The notes beneath the pieces are model-generated. The model saw only the letters and a program-made list of their open reading frames with translations. It did no database searches and was not told the DNA's origin. A program made the translations under genes and the position numbers. Shown piece after piece: positions 8,541 through 18,350 of a stretch of DNA of 64,000 bases. The stretch comes from Paenibacillus gorillae (GTDB lineage Bacteria; Bacillota; Bacilli; Paenibacillales; Paenibacillaceae). Each line of letters begins with the position of its first letter. Within the stretch, counting starts at the first letter, position 1. Where the stretch lies: assembly GCF_000513275.1 (NCBI RefSeq), contig NZ_CBVJ010000082.1, positions 1-64,000 on the forward strand. Reading direction: 5' to 3'.

Positions 8541-9407
8541 CTAGCTCTTAAAAAAAGACAGCGGCGGCTTGCCGAACATCGACATCCGCGCCGCATCCCA
8601 AAGCAGTCTCATCGTTTGCTGAAGCGGCCAAGCGGCTGTTGACGCCGCAGAGACGGCTATGCCGTGACGATAGGTCAAGGTCGCTCCGGCCAACACCGTA
8701 TGCTGCTGAAATGAAGGCAAATGATCCAGTACCGTCTGCAGCGCCTCCAGCAAAGTACTGTTCACGCGGTCCGAGAATAAGTAGAAGGTTGCCCAATGCG
8801 TCTGCGCTTCCCAGCATCCCGGAGCAGACAGCCTCTGTTCCGGCGGCTTTACCCGCTGTCTCTGCGCAAAGATAAGCTCCTCGCCGTAATGAACAGTCAG
8901 CGTATTGCGAAGCTCCCGATAGCGGAATACCTCATTACGCAGCGTCCTTCCCGGACAAAGCACATCCGCCTGCATCCAGACCGACCCGGCCGCGAGCTTC
9001 ACCCGCGTCTCATTGTCCAGTGCTGCCGATTGATAGAGCATAATCGGCTCCGGCATATGCTCGATAACAGCATCTTCTTCTAGAACGAAGCTTTGCAGCA
9101 TCGAGGAGCCGCCTTCTTCATCACTGGGATGTACCTTCGTATACGATTGATTAGTGATGAATACATAGGTGTTTTGACACCCCCGCCAATCGAACTCATA
9201 ACGGTCGCCGTTCAACAGTCCAGGCGACACATCCATGACTATAACGCCCAATTGTCCATCAAGCGGGAAGGCTTTGGCGATTTTAACAGGGGCCGTATGG
9301 TATTTATCGGCGAGAACCGTGCCTGCTCCTCCTGGCTGGAACGACGCGCGCAGCACTGAGGTTTGCATCTGCAGGCCGGCGGCAGAAGGAAGCAGCTGGC
9401 CTGCCAT
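8541..9407 (-). CDS. ureD: urease accessory protein UreD
   Basis: UreD/UreH binds apo-urease and, with UreF and UreG, forms the complex that delivers nickel to the active site. The 288 residues show the family beta-helical core: TVLADKYHTAPVKIAKAF near residue 30, then VIVMDVSPGLLNGDRYEF and FITNQSYTKVHPS. The frame opens further upstream to 9482 inside ureG, but ATG 9407 sits 1 nt after the ureG stop and gives a normal N-terminus. That start has no strong Shine-Dalgarno site, so coupling to ureG translation is inferred. It is the last gene of ureABCFGD. Confidence 0.88.
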   Translation of the reverse strand: MAGQLLPSAAGLQMQTSVLRASFQPGGAGTVLADKYHTAPVKIAKAFPLDGQLGVIVMDVSPGLLNGDRYEFDWRGCQNTYVFITNQSYTKVHPSDEEGGSSMLQSFVLEEDAVIEHMPEPIMLYQSAALDNETRVKLAAGSVWMQADVLCPGRTLRNEVFRYRELRNTLTVHYGEELIFAQRQRVKPPEQRLSAPGCWEAQTHWATFYLFSDRVNSTLLEALQTVLDHLPSFQQHTVLAGATLTYRHGIAVSAASTAAWPLQQTMRLLWDAARMSMFGKPPLSFFKS

Positions 9408-9408
9408 C

Positions 9409-10122
9409 TTAATGCGAATGCGGCGCTGCGCCCAGTTGGATGATATGCGAATGCTCTTCGCCGCGGGCATGAGCAAGCTCATGCTCCAGCCAGCCTACAA
9501 TCTCATCCACGCCATCGCCGCCATGCATGTTGGAAAAAACAAAGGGCTTATTGCCGCGCATTTGCTTGGAGTCGGCATCCATCACTTCAAGGCTGGCGCC
9601 AACAAATGGAGCCAAATCGATTTTGTTGATGATCAACAAATCAGAGCGCATGATGCCGGGTCCGCCTTTACGCGGTATTTTCTCCCCTTGCGCTACGTCT
9701 ATAATGTAGATGAACAGATCGACCAGCTCCGGGCTGAATGCCGCCGCCAGATTGTCACCGCCGCTTTCGATAAAGATCAGCTCCAGTCCGTCAAAGCGCC
9801 GCTCCAGCTCCTCGATCGCCTCGAAATTCATCGACGCGTCCTCCCGAATCGCCGTATGCGGACAGCCGCCTGTCTCTACGCCGATAATCCGCTCCTCCGG
9901 CAGCACGCCGGTGTTGACCAGGATGCGGGCATCTTCCTTCGTATAAATATCGTTGGTAATAACGGCGAGGCTGTATTTGCCGCTAAGCTCGCGCGACATC
10001 CGCTCCACCAATGCTGTTTTCCCCGATCCTACTGGACCGCCAATACCGACCCGAATCGGACGCGTCCCGTCAAAATTCGGTTTCTCCCATTGTTGATGCG
10101 AATGTCCTTGTCCTTCACACAT
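9409..10122 (-). CDS. ureG: urease accessory GTPase UreG
   Basis: A SIMIBI-class GTPase of 237 residues that powers nickel insertion. The P-loop GPVGSGKT lies near residue 25, the nickel-binding CPH motif in [17 protein letters not shown] near residue 90, and the guanine-specificity motif NKID near residue 165. Both ends are histidine-bearing: GQGHSHQQ at the N-terminus, and [13 protein letters not shown] ending in PHSH at the C-terminus. This tail is longer than in many UreG proteins. No ureE is present in the operon, so these histidines could take over part of nickel capture (inference). ATG 10122 has GGAGGG 6 nt upstream. Confidence 0.92.
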   Translation of the reverse strand: MCEGQGHSHQQWEKPNFDGTRPIRVGIGGPVGSGKTALVERMSRELSGKYSLAVITNDIYTKEDARILVNTGVLPEERIIGVETGGCPHTAIREDASMNFEAIEELERRFDGLELIFIESGGDNLAAAFSPELVDLFIYIIDVAQGEKIPRKGGPGIMRSDLLIINKIDLAPFVGASLEVMDADSKQMRGNKPFVFSNMHGGDGVDEIVGWLEHELAHARGEEHSHIIQLGAAPHSH

Positions 10123-10189
10123 TGCAATCCCTCCATTAATGGTTTCAATTGATATTCCAAATTCGAGATTCCAGTTCCAGGTTTCAAAT

Positions 10190-10873
10190 TCAAGACATAA
10201 ACAAGCGGGAATACAAGCGTTCATGACGGATCATGCCAAGCTCCGCCATCGGCATATTAGCGTAAGCCTCTTCCGGCTCCATACTCAGCGAGATCGCCGC
10301 AGCCGGCTCAGTAAGCTTCGATAGGCTCGCAATAAGCGCCTGACCTTCCGTCTGGCCCATCGACATGAGACGCAATGCGCTGTTAACGCAGGTGACAATA
10401 CAGGTATACAAATAGCCTTGAATTGCTTGCTCCTCCGATAGTCCAAATTGCAGGCAGGCATAGCCGTGAACGAGCGGGTGCGTCGCGAGGCATTCACCGC
10501 TGCGCAGCCCTTCCGTTAAAGGCGTCCAGTCCAGCTGCGGATGTATCGAGCCGGCCAGCTGCAGCAGCCTGCGGCCCATCTTTTCCACGCCGCTTCTCGT
10601 CTCCGCCGATACACGCTGTACATGGACAAACCGCTCTACCGCCCACAATGCCCCCCATGCACCAATAGGAACGTCACGATACACGGCCCGTATCACCATT
10701 GCATCTGACGTCGCCCAGCTTTGCATTAACATCGCCGAAGCATAATCATATAGCTTTGCTGTCGTCTCCATCCGGCCTTCCTGCACGAGCGTCTCCAGGC
10801 CAAATGAATGCGAGAATCCGCCGATCGGCAAGGCGGAGTCGAGAAGCTGCTGCATCGCCAGCCAAGGAATCAT
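10190..10873 (-). CDS. ureF: urease accessory protein UreF
   Basis: A 227-residue all-helical chaperone that bridges UreD and UreG on apo-urease. The N-terminal [20 protein letters not shown] (residues 8-27) is the hallmark of UreF. The rest aligns in character with the family, with [12 protein letters not shown] near residue 145. It starts 18 nt after ureC. A 67-nt spacer to ureG, made of short A/T-rich near-repeats, is unusual in this otherwise compact operon. Confidence 0.92.
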   Translation of the reverse strand: MIPWLAMQQLLDSALPIGGFSHSFGLETLVQEGRMETTAKLYDYASAMLMQSWATSDAMVIRAVYRDVPIGAWGALWAVERFVHVQRVSAETRSGVEKMGRRLLQLAGSIHPQLDWTPLTEGLRSGECLATHPLVHGYACLQFGLSEEQAIQGYLYTCIVTCVNSALRLMSMGQTEGQALIASLSKLTEPAAAISLSMEPEEAYANMPMAELGMIRHERLYSRLFMS

Positions 10874-10891
10874 CTCATTATGCCGCCTTTC

Positions 10892-12607
10892 TTAAAACAA
10901 GAAATAACGCTGCGCCATGGGCAGGACAGCTGCCGGCTCGCAAGTGATATGCTCGCCGTCGACCGTTACTTTATAGGTTTCCGGATCCACTTCGAGCTTT
11001 GGGGTCGCATCATTATGAATCATGTCCTTCTTCGTCACGCTGCGGCAGCCGCGAACGGGCTCAATCCGTTTCTGAAGGCCCAATTCTACAGCTATGCCGC
11101 GTTCATACGCCGCTTGCGATACGAATGTAATGGAGCTGCTCTGCACCAGCTTGCCGAATGCAGCAAACATTGGACGGCCGAATACAGGCTGAGGCGTTGG
11201 GATCGAAGCGTTGGGATCTCCCATCTGGGCATAGGCGATACTGCCGCCCTTCAAGACCAGATCCGGCTTTACGCCGAAAAACATCGGATGCCAAATAACC
11301 AGATCGGCAAATTTGCCCGGTTCGATCGATCCAACCAAATGCGAGACGCCGTGTGTAATAGCCGGATTAATCGTATATTTAGCGATATAGCGTTTAATTC
11401 GGAAATTATCGCTTTCCGCGTCGTCGGGAGCAAGCGGCCCCCGCTGTTTTTTCATTTTATCCGCGGTCTGCCAAGTTCGAATGATAACCTCACCCACACG
11501 GCCCATCGCCTGCGAGTCGGAGCTGATCATGCTGAATACACCCATATCATGTAAAATATCTTCCGCCGCAATCGTCTCCGGCCGAATACGGGAATCAGCA
11601 AAGGCCACATCCTCCGGAATCCGGCTGTCCAAGTGATGGCAGACCATCAACATGTCGAGATGCTCTTCTATCGTATTAATGGTAAACGGACGCGTCGGGT
11701 TGGTCGATGAAGGAAGCACATTCAGCTCGCCCGCCGCCACTATAATATCCGGTGCATGGCCGCCTCCCGCTCCTTCGGTATGATAAGTATGTATCGTCCG
11801 CCCGCCGATCGCCGCCAGCGTATCTTCAATAAAACCGGCTTCATTCAGCGTATCGGAGTGGATAGCAACTTGAATGTCATATTGATCAGCAGCGCGCAGA
11901 CAAGCGTCAATTGCAGCGGGAGTCGTTCCCCAATCCTCATGAAGCTTGAGGCCAATTGCGCCCGCTTCAATTTGCTCAATAAGCGGTTCGGTGAACGATG
12001 CATTTCCCTTGCCGGTAAAACCGATGTTCATCGGAAACTGCTCCGCAGCCTCCAGCATCCGCCGTATATGCCAGGCGCCTGGTGTTACTGTAGTAGCGTT
12101 CGTCCCCGTTGCCGGCCCCGTCCCGCCGCCGATCATCGTCGTAACGCCTGAGGATAATGCTGTCTCGATCTGCTGGGGGCATATAAAATGAATATGCGAA
12201 TCGACGCCTCCGGCCGTTACGATCCTACCCTCTCCCGCAATAACCTCCGTGCTCGCTCCAACGATCATATTTGGCGAGACGCCGTCCATAATATCCGGAT
12301 TGCCGGCTTTGCCGACACCGACGATGACGCCATTCTTCAAGCCAATATCCGCTTTGACGATACCCCAATGATCGATAATGACGGCATTCGTAATGAGAGT
12401 ATCCAGAACACCTTCATCACGAATTGCACCGCTGGATTGACCCATGCCGTCACGAATGACTTTGCCGCCGCCAAATTTGCACTCATCGCCATATACGGTG
12501 TAGTCATGCTCAATTCGAGCCCACAGCTCCGTATCCGCCAATCGTACAGCGTCGCCGACTGTCGGCCCGAACATCGCCGCATAGCTCTTCCGATCCATAG
12601 TGCTCAT
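10892..12607 (-). CDS. ureC: urease alpha subunit UreC
   Basis: The catalytic nickel subunit of urease (urea to ammonia and carbamate), 571 residues, the usual length. Visible landmarks are the nickel-ligand HIHFICPQQ near residue 137, the lysine that becomes carbamylated in GLKLHEDWG near 218, the flap [20 protein letters not shown] with the mobile cysteine near 320, and the aspartate ligand in SSDSQAMGR near 363. ATG 12607 overlaps the ureB stop in an ATGA junction and yields the standard [17 protein letters not shown]-terminus. A start 18 nt upstream is possible but would lie inside ureB. Confidence 0.97.
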   Translation of the reverse strand: MSTMDRKSYAAMFGPTVGDAVRLADTELWARIEHDYTVYGDECKFGGGKVIRDGMGQSSGAIRDEGVLDTLITNAVIIDHWGIVKADIGLKNGVIVGVGKAGNPDIMDGVSPNMIVGASTEVIAGEGRIVTAGGVDSHIHFICPQQIETALSSGVTTMIGGGTGPATGTNATTVTPGAWHIRRMLEAAEQFPMNIGFTGKGNASFTEPLIEQIEAGAIGLKLHEDWGTTPAAIDACLRAADQYDIQVAIHSDTLNEAGFIEDTLAAIGGRTIHTYHTEGAGGGHAPDIIVAAGELNVLPSSTNPTRPFTINTIEEHLDMLMVCHHLDSRIPEDVAFADSRIRPETIAAEDILHDMGVFSMISSDSQAMGRVGEVIIRTWQTADKMKKQRGPLAPDDAESDNFRIKRYIAKYTINPAITHGVSHLVGSIEPGKFADLVIWHPMFFGVKPDLVLKGGSIAYAQMGDPNASIPTPQPVFGRPMFAAFGKLVQSSSITFVSQAAYERGIAVELGLQKRIEPVRGCRSVTKKDMIHNDATPKLEVDPETYKVTVDGEHITCEPAAVLPMAQRYFLF

Positions 12608-12972
12608 GTTCGATCCCCTTCCCAAGCCGCCAGTCTTGCACGTACTTCGTCCGGCATTGCCCCGGCTTCCGCCTTGCCTTGAGACAGACCGTTCAAGCCA
12701 TAGCTCAGCTTCGAACCGCCCAATTCCACCAGTATTACCGGCTTCTCTTCACCTGGCTCGAAACGAACCGCAGTGCCCGCCGGGATATGGAGCCGCTTGC
12801 CAAAGGCCGCTTCGCGATCGAACTTTAAAGCCCGGTTTACTTCAAAAAAATGAAAATGCGAGCCGACCTGCACAGGGCGGTCGCCTGTATTCACAACGAT
12901 GCATGCAATCGTCTGTCGTCCGGCATTCAGCGCGATATGACCTGCCGCCGTCCGGTATTGTCCCGGTATCAT
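12604..12972 (-). CDS. ureB: urease beta subunit UreB
   Basis: The 122-residue beta subunit of three-subunit bacterial urease. The start [19 protein letters not shown], the segment [20 protein letters not shown] and the C-terminal GLSQGK are strongly conserved in the family. It sits 25 nt after ureA and overlaps ureC by 4 nt (ATGA), in line with equal synthesis of the subunits. Known role: a scaffold of the (alpha-beta-gamma)3 particle. Confidence 0.96.
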   Translation of the reverse strand: MIPGQYRTAAGHIALNAGRQTIACIVVNTGDRPVQVGSHFHFFEVNRALKFDREAAFGKRLHIPAGTAVRFEPGEEKPVILVELGGSKLSYGLNGLSQGKAEAGAMPDEVRARLAAWEGDRT

Positions 12973-12997
12973 AGCAAGATCCTCCCTCGACCCTCGG

Positions 12998-13303
12998 TTA
13001 TTGCGCGATCGGATGGTGGACCGTTACAAGCTTCGTGCCATCCGGAAACGTCGCCTCCACTTGAACTTCATGAATCATTTCCGGAATGCCTGGCATTACC
13101 TGATCCCGGCTGAGCACTCGCGTTCCGTAAGTCATAAGCTCGGCAACAGTCAGCCCGTCACGCGCGCCTTCCATGATTTCCGAGGTAATAAGTGCGATGC
13201 TTTCCGGATAGTTCAGCTTCACCCCGCGGTTCAGGCGGCGTTTGGCCAAATCGGCTGCGATCGTAATAAGCAGCTTCTCCTTCTCGCGTTCCGTCAACTG
13301 CAT
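12998..13303 (-). CDS. ureA: urease gamma subunit UreA
   Basis: The 101-residue gamma subunit. [20 protein letters not shown], the stretch around [20 protein letters not shown] and the end [17 protein letters not shown] are family signatures. It is the first gene of the operon, with AGAGGTGAGC in front of ATG 13303. The promoter and an exact GlnR/TnrA box lie 30-85 bp upstream. Confidence 0.96.
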   Translation of the reverse strand: MQLTEREKEKLLITIAADLAKRRLNRGVKLNYPESIALITSEIMEGARDGLTVAELMTYGTRVLSRDQVMPGIPEMIHEVQVEATFPDGTKLVTVHHPIAQ

Positions 13304-13332
13304 AAGCTCACCTCTTTGCCTATAATAGCTTC

Positions 13333-13361
13333 ATTATAGACAGCCTATTTCAGGAAGTAAA
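13333..13361 (-). promoter_or_regulatory. sigma-A promoter of the urease operon
   Basis: Read on the minus strand, TTTACT (13361-13356) and TATAAT (13338-13333) are exactly 17 bp apart. A transcription start near 13326 is predicted, about 23 nt before the ureA start codon. Confidence 0.7.
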
Positions 13362-13369
13362 TGGGTTTG

Positions 13370-13386
13370 TGTAAGATTATATAACA
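13370..13386 (-). promoter_or_regulatory. GlnR/TnrA box upstream of ureA
   Basis: The minus strand reads TGTTATATAATCTTACA, an exact match to the published GlnR/TnrA consensus TGTNA-N7-TNACA. Its centre lies about 52 bp upstream of the predicted start, 8 bp beyond the -35 box. That is the position from which these MerR-family nitrogen regulators activate. Nitrogen-limitation control of urease is therefore expected (inference). Confidence 0.8.
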
Positions 13387-13477
13387 TTTAAATTAAACGT
13401 CATTAATAAATAGGTAATAATACCCAAAAAATTAACGCAAATATGACATTGGTTATGGAGCATACACCGAATAGCTG

Positions 13478-14455
13478 TTATCGTGCGGCCGCCGCGATCA
13501 GTCCGATTTTAGCCGACATGTCTATTTTCCAGCTGTCAAATTTACTCGTTTGAAATCCGTAATGAAGCAGCTTTTGCGTTTCTTCGAACCTGGCATCAGC
13601 CGTACCCGCTCCCATCACGACTGTAATAAGCCGCTTGCCGTCAACCTTTGCCGTTCCGGTAAAACAATAGCCAGCCCGCTCCGTATAACCGGTTTTCAAA
13701 CCGTCATTTCCGGGGTATGCGAAAGGCTTGCCAGACAGCATCATATTTGTCGTCTGCAGTCTCGCGTCGGAGCTGGTCAGCTTCACGCTGTCTCTAGCCG
13801 TTACCTCCAGCACCTCCGGATATTTGCTGATCAAATAATAAGCGAGCTTGGCCGTATCTTTGGCCGTTAGCTCTGTCTCCCTCGAAGCGGACGCTTCCGG
13901 GAAAGCGACGAGGTCCGTCATGCTTAGTCCTGTAGCGTTGCCGAATACCGCTTTATCGGATAAGCCGATTTCCTTGCCTCGTTCATTCATCATTTGTACG
14001 AACTTCTTCTCCGAGCCGGCGATATGCTCGGCCAATGCTATTGCGGCATCATTCGCGGAATGAACGGTTGTCGCCTCGAACAATTCTCTTACCGTCCAGC
14101 TCTCGCCAGCGCCAAATCCGATCTGTGCGCCCGGCGCATCTGCGGCGTACCGGCTCGTCTTGATTTTGTCGCTCCATTTCAAAAGCCCGTCGTTGACGCG
14201 ATCGAGAACGACCAGCTCAGTCATCATTTTCGACATGCTGGCAGGCGGCAGCGCAGCATTGGCATTTTTCTCATAGATCACTTTCCCTGTTTGTGCGTCC
14301 AGCAATATGGCAGCCTCTGCGGCGATATTCAATGTTTTCTTCGATTGTACCGGTTTGCTATACCACTCGGAGCCGGCAAGACCAATCACCGTAATCCCCG
14401 CTAATAGTAAAAATAGACCTGCTGCTTTCCGATTCATTTTTCTAGTGCTGTTCAT
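13478..14455 (-). CDS. D-alanyl-D-alanine carboxypeptidase (DacF/PBP5 type, short)
   Basis: A low-molecular-weight PBP of 325 residues that should trim the terminal D-Ala of peptidoglycan side chains outside the membrane. It has an N-terminal signal/anchor helix (residues 8-28), the SxxK motif in ASMSKMM near residue 73, SxN as SANDAA near 133, and KTG in GLKTGYTERAG near 257. It ends soon after the transpeptidase fold and lacks the C-terminal PBP5-type beta domain and amphipathic anchor, so it is shorter than DacF (about 390 residues). It lies 113 bp after a VanS-like kinase in the same direction and may belong to its regulon. Confidence 0.88.
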   Translation of the reverse strand: MNSTRKMNRKAAGLFLLLAGITVIGLAGSEWYSKPVQSKKTLNIAAEAAILLDAQTGKVIYEKNANAALPPASMSKMMTELVVLDRVNDGLLKWSDKIKTSRYAADAPGAQIGFGAGESWTVRELFEATTVHSANDAAIALAEHIAGSEKKFVQMMNERGKEIGLSDKAVFGNATGLSMTDLVAFPEASASRETELTAKDTAKLAYYLISKYPEVLEVTARDSVKLTSSDARLQTTNMMLSGKPFAYPGNDGLKTGYTERAGYCFTGTAKVDGKRLITVVMGAGTADARFEETQKLLHYGFQTSKFDSWKIDMSAKIGLIAAAAR

Positions 14456-14568
14456 ACAAAAAATCCCCTCTCCATGCCGTGTCTTTCTTCTCCTATTGTA
14501 GGAGGGGCACTTTAAGGGGGATGTAACAAAATCATAAATAAAACTTAAAATTGTCTTAAACTAGAGCC

Positions 14569-15657
14569 CTAATCCAGCGCAGGCAACCTCACTCTAAAGG
14601 TAGTTACCGCTGAATCGCTCGTGACGCTAATTTCACCGCCATGCTTTTCGACGATGCCTTTGGCAATAGCAAGGCCAAGTCCAGATCCGCCGGACTTCTC
14701 AGTCCGCGACTTATCCACCCGGTAAAACCGGTCGAATAAATAAGGAAGATCTGCCGCCGATATCGTTTCACCGTAATTCGTCACCTCAACGAAAGCCCAG
14801 CGTGCCTCTTTCCGCAGACGAATCTCCAATCGTTTCCCTTCTTTGCCATAAGCAATCGCATTGGAGAGCAGGTTCTCGAACACCCGGACCAGCTTGCCTG
14901 GATCGCCCGAAATCAAGATCTCTTTATCGTCGCCGTACAGCTTGCCCTCCATCTCAGCCTGCTGCAGCTCCGGCAAAAACTGAACAAGAAGCTGGCCCAG
15001 CATCTCCTTCAGGCTCATTGTCACCTGCTGAAGCGGAATGGCATCGTGACGCATACGCGTGTATTCGAATAAATCATTAATCAGCACATGCAGCCGCTGC
15101 GATTTCTCGTAGGCGATTTGCACATAATGGCGCAACTCCACCTCATCTCGATAACGGTCCTGCTCAACCAGACCTAAATAACCTAGAACAGAGGTGAGCG
15201 GCGTTCGCAAATCATGGGAGACGTTCGTAATCAGCTCGTTTTTCGTCTGCTCCGCACGCCGCTCATCGTCCAAAGAGTTTTTAAGCCGCTCAACCAGCAC
15301 ATTCATATCTTTAGCCAAATTGCTGAACGTGCTTCTAGGCGCCACCCGGATTACATCGTCGAAATTGCCTTCCGAAATATAACGGACGGACTGGCCGATT
15401 CGCTCTAGATTACGGTAGGACCTCCATTGGAAAAAACAAAAAAAGGCGAGGATCAGGATGATGCCCGCTACGTACATCGTTTCCTGTATGCCTAGAATAT
15501 TCGCGACCCGGAGAATTAGGCTGCGCAAGCCGGAGCCTCGAGTCAAAATCTCGGAACCGGCAACTAAAAAAATAATGCTTATACATCCAAGAGCAATGCT
15601 GATTGCCATATGCATCAGCGTCTGCCATACCATCCGCAATGCGATTCTATCCTTCAA
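14569..15657 (-). CDS. sensor histidine kinase (VanS-like)
   Basis: A membrane sensor kinase of up to 362 residues: two membrane helices (about residues 17-38 and 60-75) with a very short outer loop, a HAMP region, and a HisKA domain with the phospho-acceptor in NVSHDLRTPLTS near residue 150. The ATPase domain has N box FENLLSNAIAYG, followed by DRFYRVDKSR and GSGLGLAIAKGIVE. The start is uncertain. TTG 15657 overlaps the regulator stop and has GGGGGG 12 nt upstream; TTG 15639 and ATG 15633 follow GAAGGA and are alternatives. The short sensor loop suggests membrane or envelope sensing, and the downstream carboxypeptidase supports that. Confidence 0.88.
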   Translation of the reverse strand: MKDRIALRMVWQTLMHMAISIALGCISIIFLVAGSEILTRGSGLRSLILRVANILGIQETMYVAGIILILAFFCFFQWRSYRNLERIGQSVRYISEGNFDDVIRVAPRSTFSNLAKDMNVLVERLKNSLDDERRAEQTKNELITNVSHDLRTPLTSVLGYLGLVEQDRYRDEVELRHYVQIAYEKSQRLHVLINDLFEYTRMRHDAIPLQQVTMSLKEMLGQLLVQFLPELQQAEMEGKLYGDDKEILISGDPGKLVRVFENLLSNAIAYGKEGKRLEIRLRKEARWAFVEVTNYGETISAADLPYLFDRFYRVDKSRTEKSGGSGLGLAIAKGIVEKHGGEISVTSDSAVTTFRVRLPALD

Positions 15658-16345
15658 TTTTATAGCCGACCCCCCATACGGTTACGATCAGCTTGTCCCC
15701 AAGCTCCTGCTCCAGCTTATCCCGCAGCTTGCTGATATGCACCATAACCGTGTTATTGGACTCGAAGTATTTCTCCTTCCACACCTGCTGGAAAATCTCT
15801 TCTGCGCTGAACACTCTTCCCGGATTGCTCGCCAGCAAATATAGAATGCCAAACTCCGTCGAGGTCAAGTTGAGCGCTCTCCCCTCAACCGCAGCGGTAT
15901 AGCTTGCCTTGTCTATCGTCAGCTGCCCCAGAACTAGCCCTTCCCGCTCCTGACTTTGCGCAGTTGCCGCCGGACTGTATTGATAGGAGCGTCTAATTAA
16001 TGACCGGACGCGGGCTATTAGCTCCAGGGGGTTAAACGGTTTTATCATATAATCATCGGCGCCTGTCATAAGCCCCATTATTTTATCCATATCTTCAGCT
16101 TTCGCGCTTACCATCAGAATGGGAACCGAATGGTCCCGCCTTAATCTGCGGCATACTTCCAGACCATCCATCTTCGGCATCATAATGTCGAGAATGACCA
16201 AATCGAATGCAGCCTTACCATAAGCCTCAAGCGCTTGCTCGCCGTCAAACGCAATTTCTGTCTCATAGCCTTCATTGCGCAAATAAATTTCAATGAGCTC
16301 CGCAATCTCCCGCTCGTCATCTACAATTAATACTCGCCTGTTCAT
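15647..16345 (-). CDS. OmpR/VanR-type response regulator
   Basis: A 232-residue regulator: receiver domain with LIVDDERE at residues 5-12, phospho-acceptor aspartate in DLVILDIMMPKMDG near residue 52 and the switch lysine in DDYMIKPFNPLEL near 101, then a winged-helix DNA-binding domain (about 130-230) ending VTVWGVGYKIEG. ATG 16345 has AGGAGG 9 nt upstream and is preferred over a start 24 nt earlier. It overlaps its partner kinase by up to 11 nt. The order regulator, kinase, D,D-carboxypeptidase recalls VanRS systems, but no vanHAX-like genes are present. Confidence 0.9.
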   Translation of the reverse strand: MNRRVLIVDDEREIAELIEIYLRNEGYETEIAFDGEQALEAYGKAAFDLVILDIMMPKMDGLEVCRRLRRDHSVPILMVSAKAEDMDKIMGLMTGADDYMIKPFNPLELIARVRSLIRRSYQYSPAATAQSQEREGLVLGQLTIDKASYTAAVEGRALNLTSTEFGILYLLASNPGRVFSAEEIFQQVWKEKYFESNNTVMVHISKLRDKLEQELGDKLIVTVWGVGYKIEG

Positions 16346-16571
16346 CGCGATTATCCTCCTGTTCGCCAAACCCTGCTGGTTACACTATACAAGATAGTAT
16401 TGCCCGCCGTCCTCCATAGTTGGAATTATTCAGAAATATTATGACAAATTTCAATGTTTCTTAAGGTTTATCCTACTCTGGAAACCGTCTGGAAACGACT
16501 CAGATCGCTAGCCAACGGTTGTCCATTGTGATAAACTGAGGGGTATCGACATTTATATGGGAGGGTCTCAC

Positions 16572-18257
16572 ATGGCGCCAAAAAAAATGCGTTCCGACAT
16601 GATTACTAAAGGTTTCGACCGCGCACCTCACCGCAGTCTTTTGCGTGCTGCAGGCGTTAAGGAAGAAGATTTCGGCAAACCGTTTATCGCGGTCTGCAAC
16701 TCTTATATTGATATTGTTCCAGGTCACGTTCATCTTCAAGAATTCGGCAAGCTGGTAAAAGAAGCGATCCGCGAAGCTGGCGGCGTTCCTTTCGAATTCA
16801 ACACAATCGGCGTAGACGACGGCATCGCAATGGGCCATATCGGCATGCGTTATTCCCTTGCAAGCCGCGAAATTATTGCAGACTCCGTTGAGACAGTCGT
16901 TAACGCGCACTGGTTCGACGGCATGGTATGTATTCCGAACTGTGACAAAATTACACCGGGCATGATCATGGGCGCGCTTCGCGTCAACATCCCGACGATT
17001 ATGGTCAGCGGCGGCCCAATGAAAGCTGGACGCACGAAAGACGGACGCGCAATCTCGCTGACGTCGGTATTCGAGGGCGTTGGCGCTCACATGGCTGGCA
17101 AAATCGACGACCAATCACTGCTTGAGCTTGAACAATACGGCTGTCCGACTTGCGGCTCCTGTTCTGGTATGTTCACAGCGAACTCCATGAACTGCCTTGC
17201 AGAAGGACTTGGCCTTGCGCTTCCAGGCAACGGTACGATTCTGGCTGTATCGCCAGAACGCAGAGATTTCGTTAAACAATCGGCGCGTCAATTGATGAAG
17301 CTGATCGAGCTTGATCTGAAGCCTCGTGATATCGTGAAAAAAGAATCGATCGACAACGCTTTTGCTCTCGACATGGCAATGGGCGGATCGACAAATACCG
17401 TTCTTCATACGCTTGCTATCGCTCATGAAGCAGGCATCGAATACCCGATCGAACGCATTAACGAAGTAGCTGAGCGCGTGCCGCATTTGGCTAAAATCGC
17501 TCCAGCATCCGATTATCATATTGAAGACGTTCATAATGCAGGCGGCGTAAGTGCAATCATTAATGAATTGTTCAAAAAAGAAGGCGCCTTGAATGGCGAT
17601 ATGATGACCGTAACGGGTAAAACGCTTCGCGAGAACGTTGCAGGCTGCGAAATTCTAGATAAAGATGTTCTTCATCCGATCGACGATCCGCACAGCGAGC
17701 GCGGCGGCCTGGCTGTTCTCTTCGGCAATCTGGCACCACGCGGCTCCATCATTAAAGTCGGCGCTGTCGACAAAGAGGTTGGAGGCTACCATAAAGGTCC
17801 TGCAATCTGCTTTGACTCGCAGGACGATGCGCTTGCTGGCATTGCAACTGGCAAAGTAAAAGAAGGACATGTTGTCGTTATCCGCTATGAAGGTCCTAAA
17901 GGCGGCCCTGGCATGCCTGAGATGCTGGCCCCAACTTCGCAAATCGTTGGCATGGGTCTTGGCACGAAGGTTGGTCTCGTAACGGACGGCCGTTTCTCCG
18001 GCGCATCCCGCGGCATCAGCATCGGTCACGTATCGCCTGAAGCAGCTGAAGGCGGTCCAATCGCTTTCGTACAAGACGGCGACATCATCGAGCTGGATAT
18101 GAATAACCGTGCGATGAACCTTCTCATTAGCGATGAAGAGTTTGAGAAACGCCGCGCTGCATGGCCTGGCTTCGAACCAAAAATCAAACGCGGCTACCTT
18201 GCGCGTTACTCGCATCTCGTAACAAACGCCAGCACTGGCGGCGTTATGAAAATGTAG
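16572..18257 (+). CDS. ilvD: dihydroxy-acid dehydratase
   Basis: IlvD catalyses dehydration of dihydroxy-isovalerate and dihydroxy-methylvalerate, the third common step of valine, leucine and isoleucine synthesis, using an Fe-S cluster. The 561 residues carry the cluster cysteines in PNCDKITPG near residue 122 and [12 protein letters not shown] near 195, plus [19 protein letters not shown] near 475. ATG 16572 has GGGAGGG 6 nt upstream; a start 15 nt earlier lies before that site. The gene stands alone, with its own terminator, away from other ilv genes. No leader peptide or T-box is apparent in the 226 bp upstream. Confidence 0.96.
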   Translation: MAPKKMRSDMITKGFDRAPHRSLLRAAGVKEEDFGKPFIAVCNSYIDIVPGHVHLQEFGKLVKEAIREAGGVPFEFNTIGVDDGIAMGHIGMRYSLASREIIADSVETVVNAHWFDGMVCIPNCDKITPGMIMGALRVNIPTIMVSGGPMKAGRTKDGRAISLTSVFEGVGAHMAGKIDDQSLLELEQYGCPTCGSCSGMFTANSMNCLAEGLGLALPGNGTILAVSPERRDFVKQSARQLMKLIELDLKPRDIVKKESIDNAFALDMAMGGSTNTVLHTLAIAHEAGIEYPIERINEVAERVPHLAKIAPASDYHIEDVHNAGGVSAIINELFKKEGALNGDMMTVTGKTLRENVAGCEILDKDVLHPIDDPHSERGGLAVLFGNLAPRGSIIKVGAVDKEVGGYHKGPAICFDSQDDALAGIATGKVKEGHVVVIRYEGPKGGPGMPEMLAPTSQIVGMGLGTKVGLVTDGRFSGASRGISIGHVSPEAAEGGPIAFVQDGDIIELDMNNRAMNLLISDEEFEKRRAAWPGFEPKIKRGYLARYSHLVTNASTGGVMKM

Positions 18258-18270
18258 TTTGACCGAATTA

Positions 18271-18313
18271 AAAAGAAACCCGGCGTTTTTCAAGACGCCG
18301 GGTTTCTTTTTTT
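18271..18313. terminator. bidirectional terminator after ilvD
   Basis: A 16-bp stem (18271-18286 with 18295-18310) including CCCGGCGT/ACGCCGGG, with T7 after it on the plus strand and TTTTTAATT on the minus strand. It serves ilvD and, in the other direction, the kinase gene. Confidence 0.92.
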
Positions 18314-18350
18314 GTTTTCATACTTTTTTAACAACAGGCAAGGTCCCCTT

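Noticed and set aside
16346..16571. T-box or leader attenuator before ilvD
   Set aside because: No T-box core, terminator or leader peptide rich in branched-chain codons is visible.
16500..17534. Long minus-strand frames opposite ilvD
   Set aside because: Antisense shadows of a highly conserved gene, rich in Cys/His/Asn as expected for shadows.
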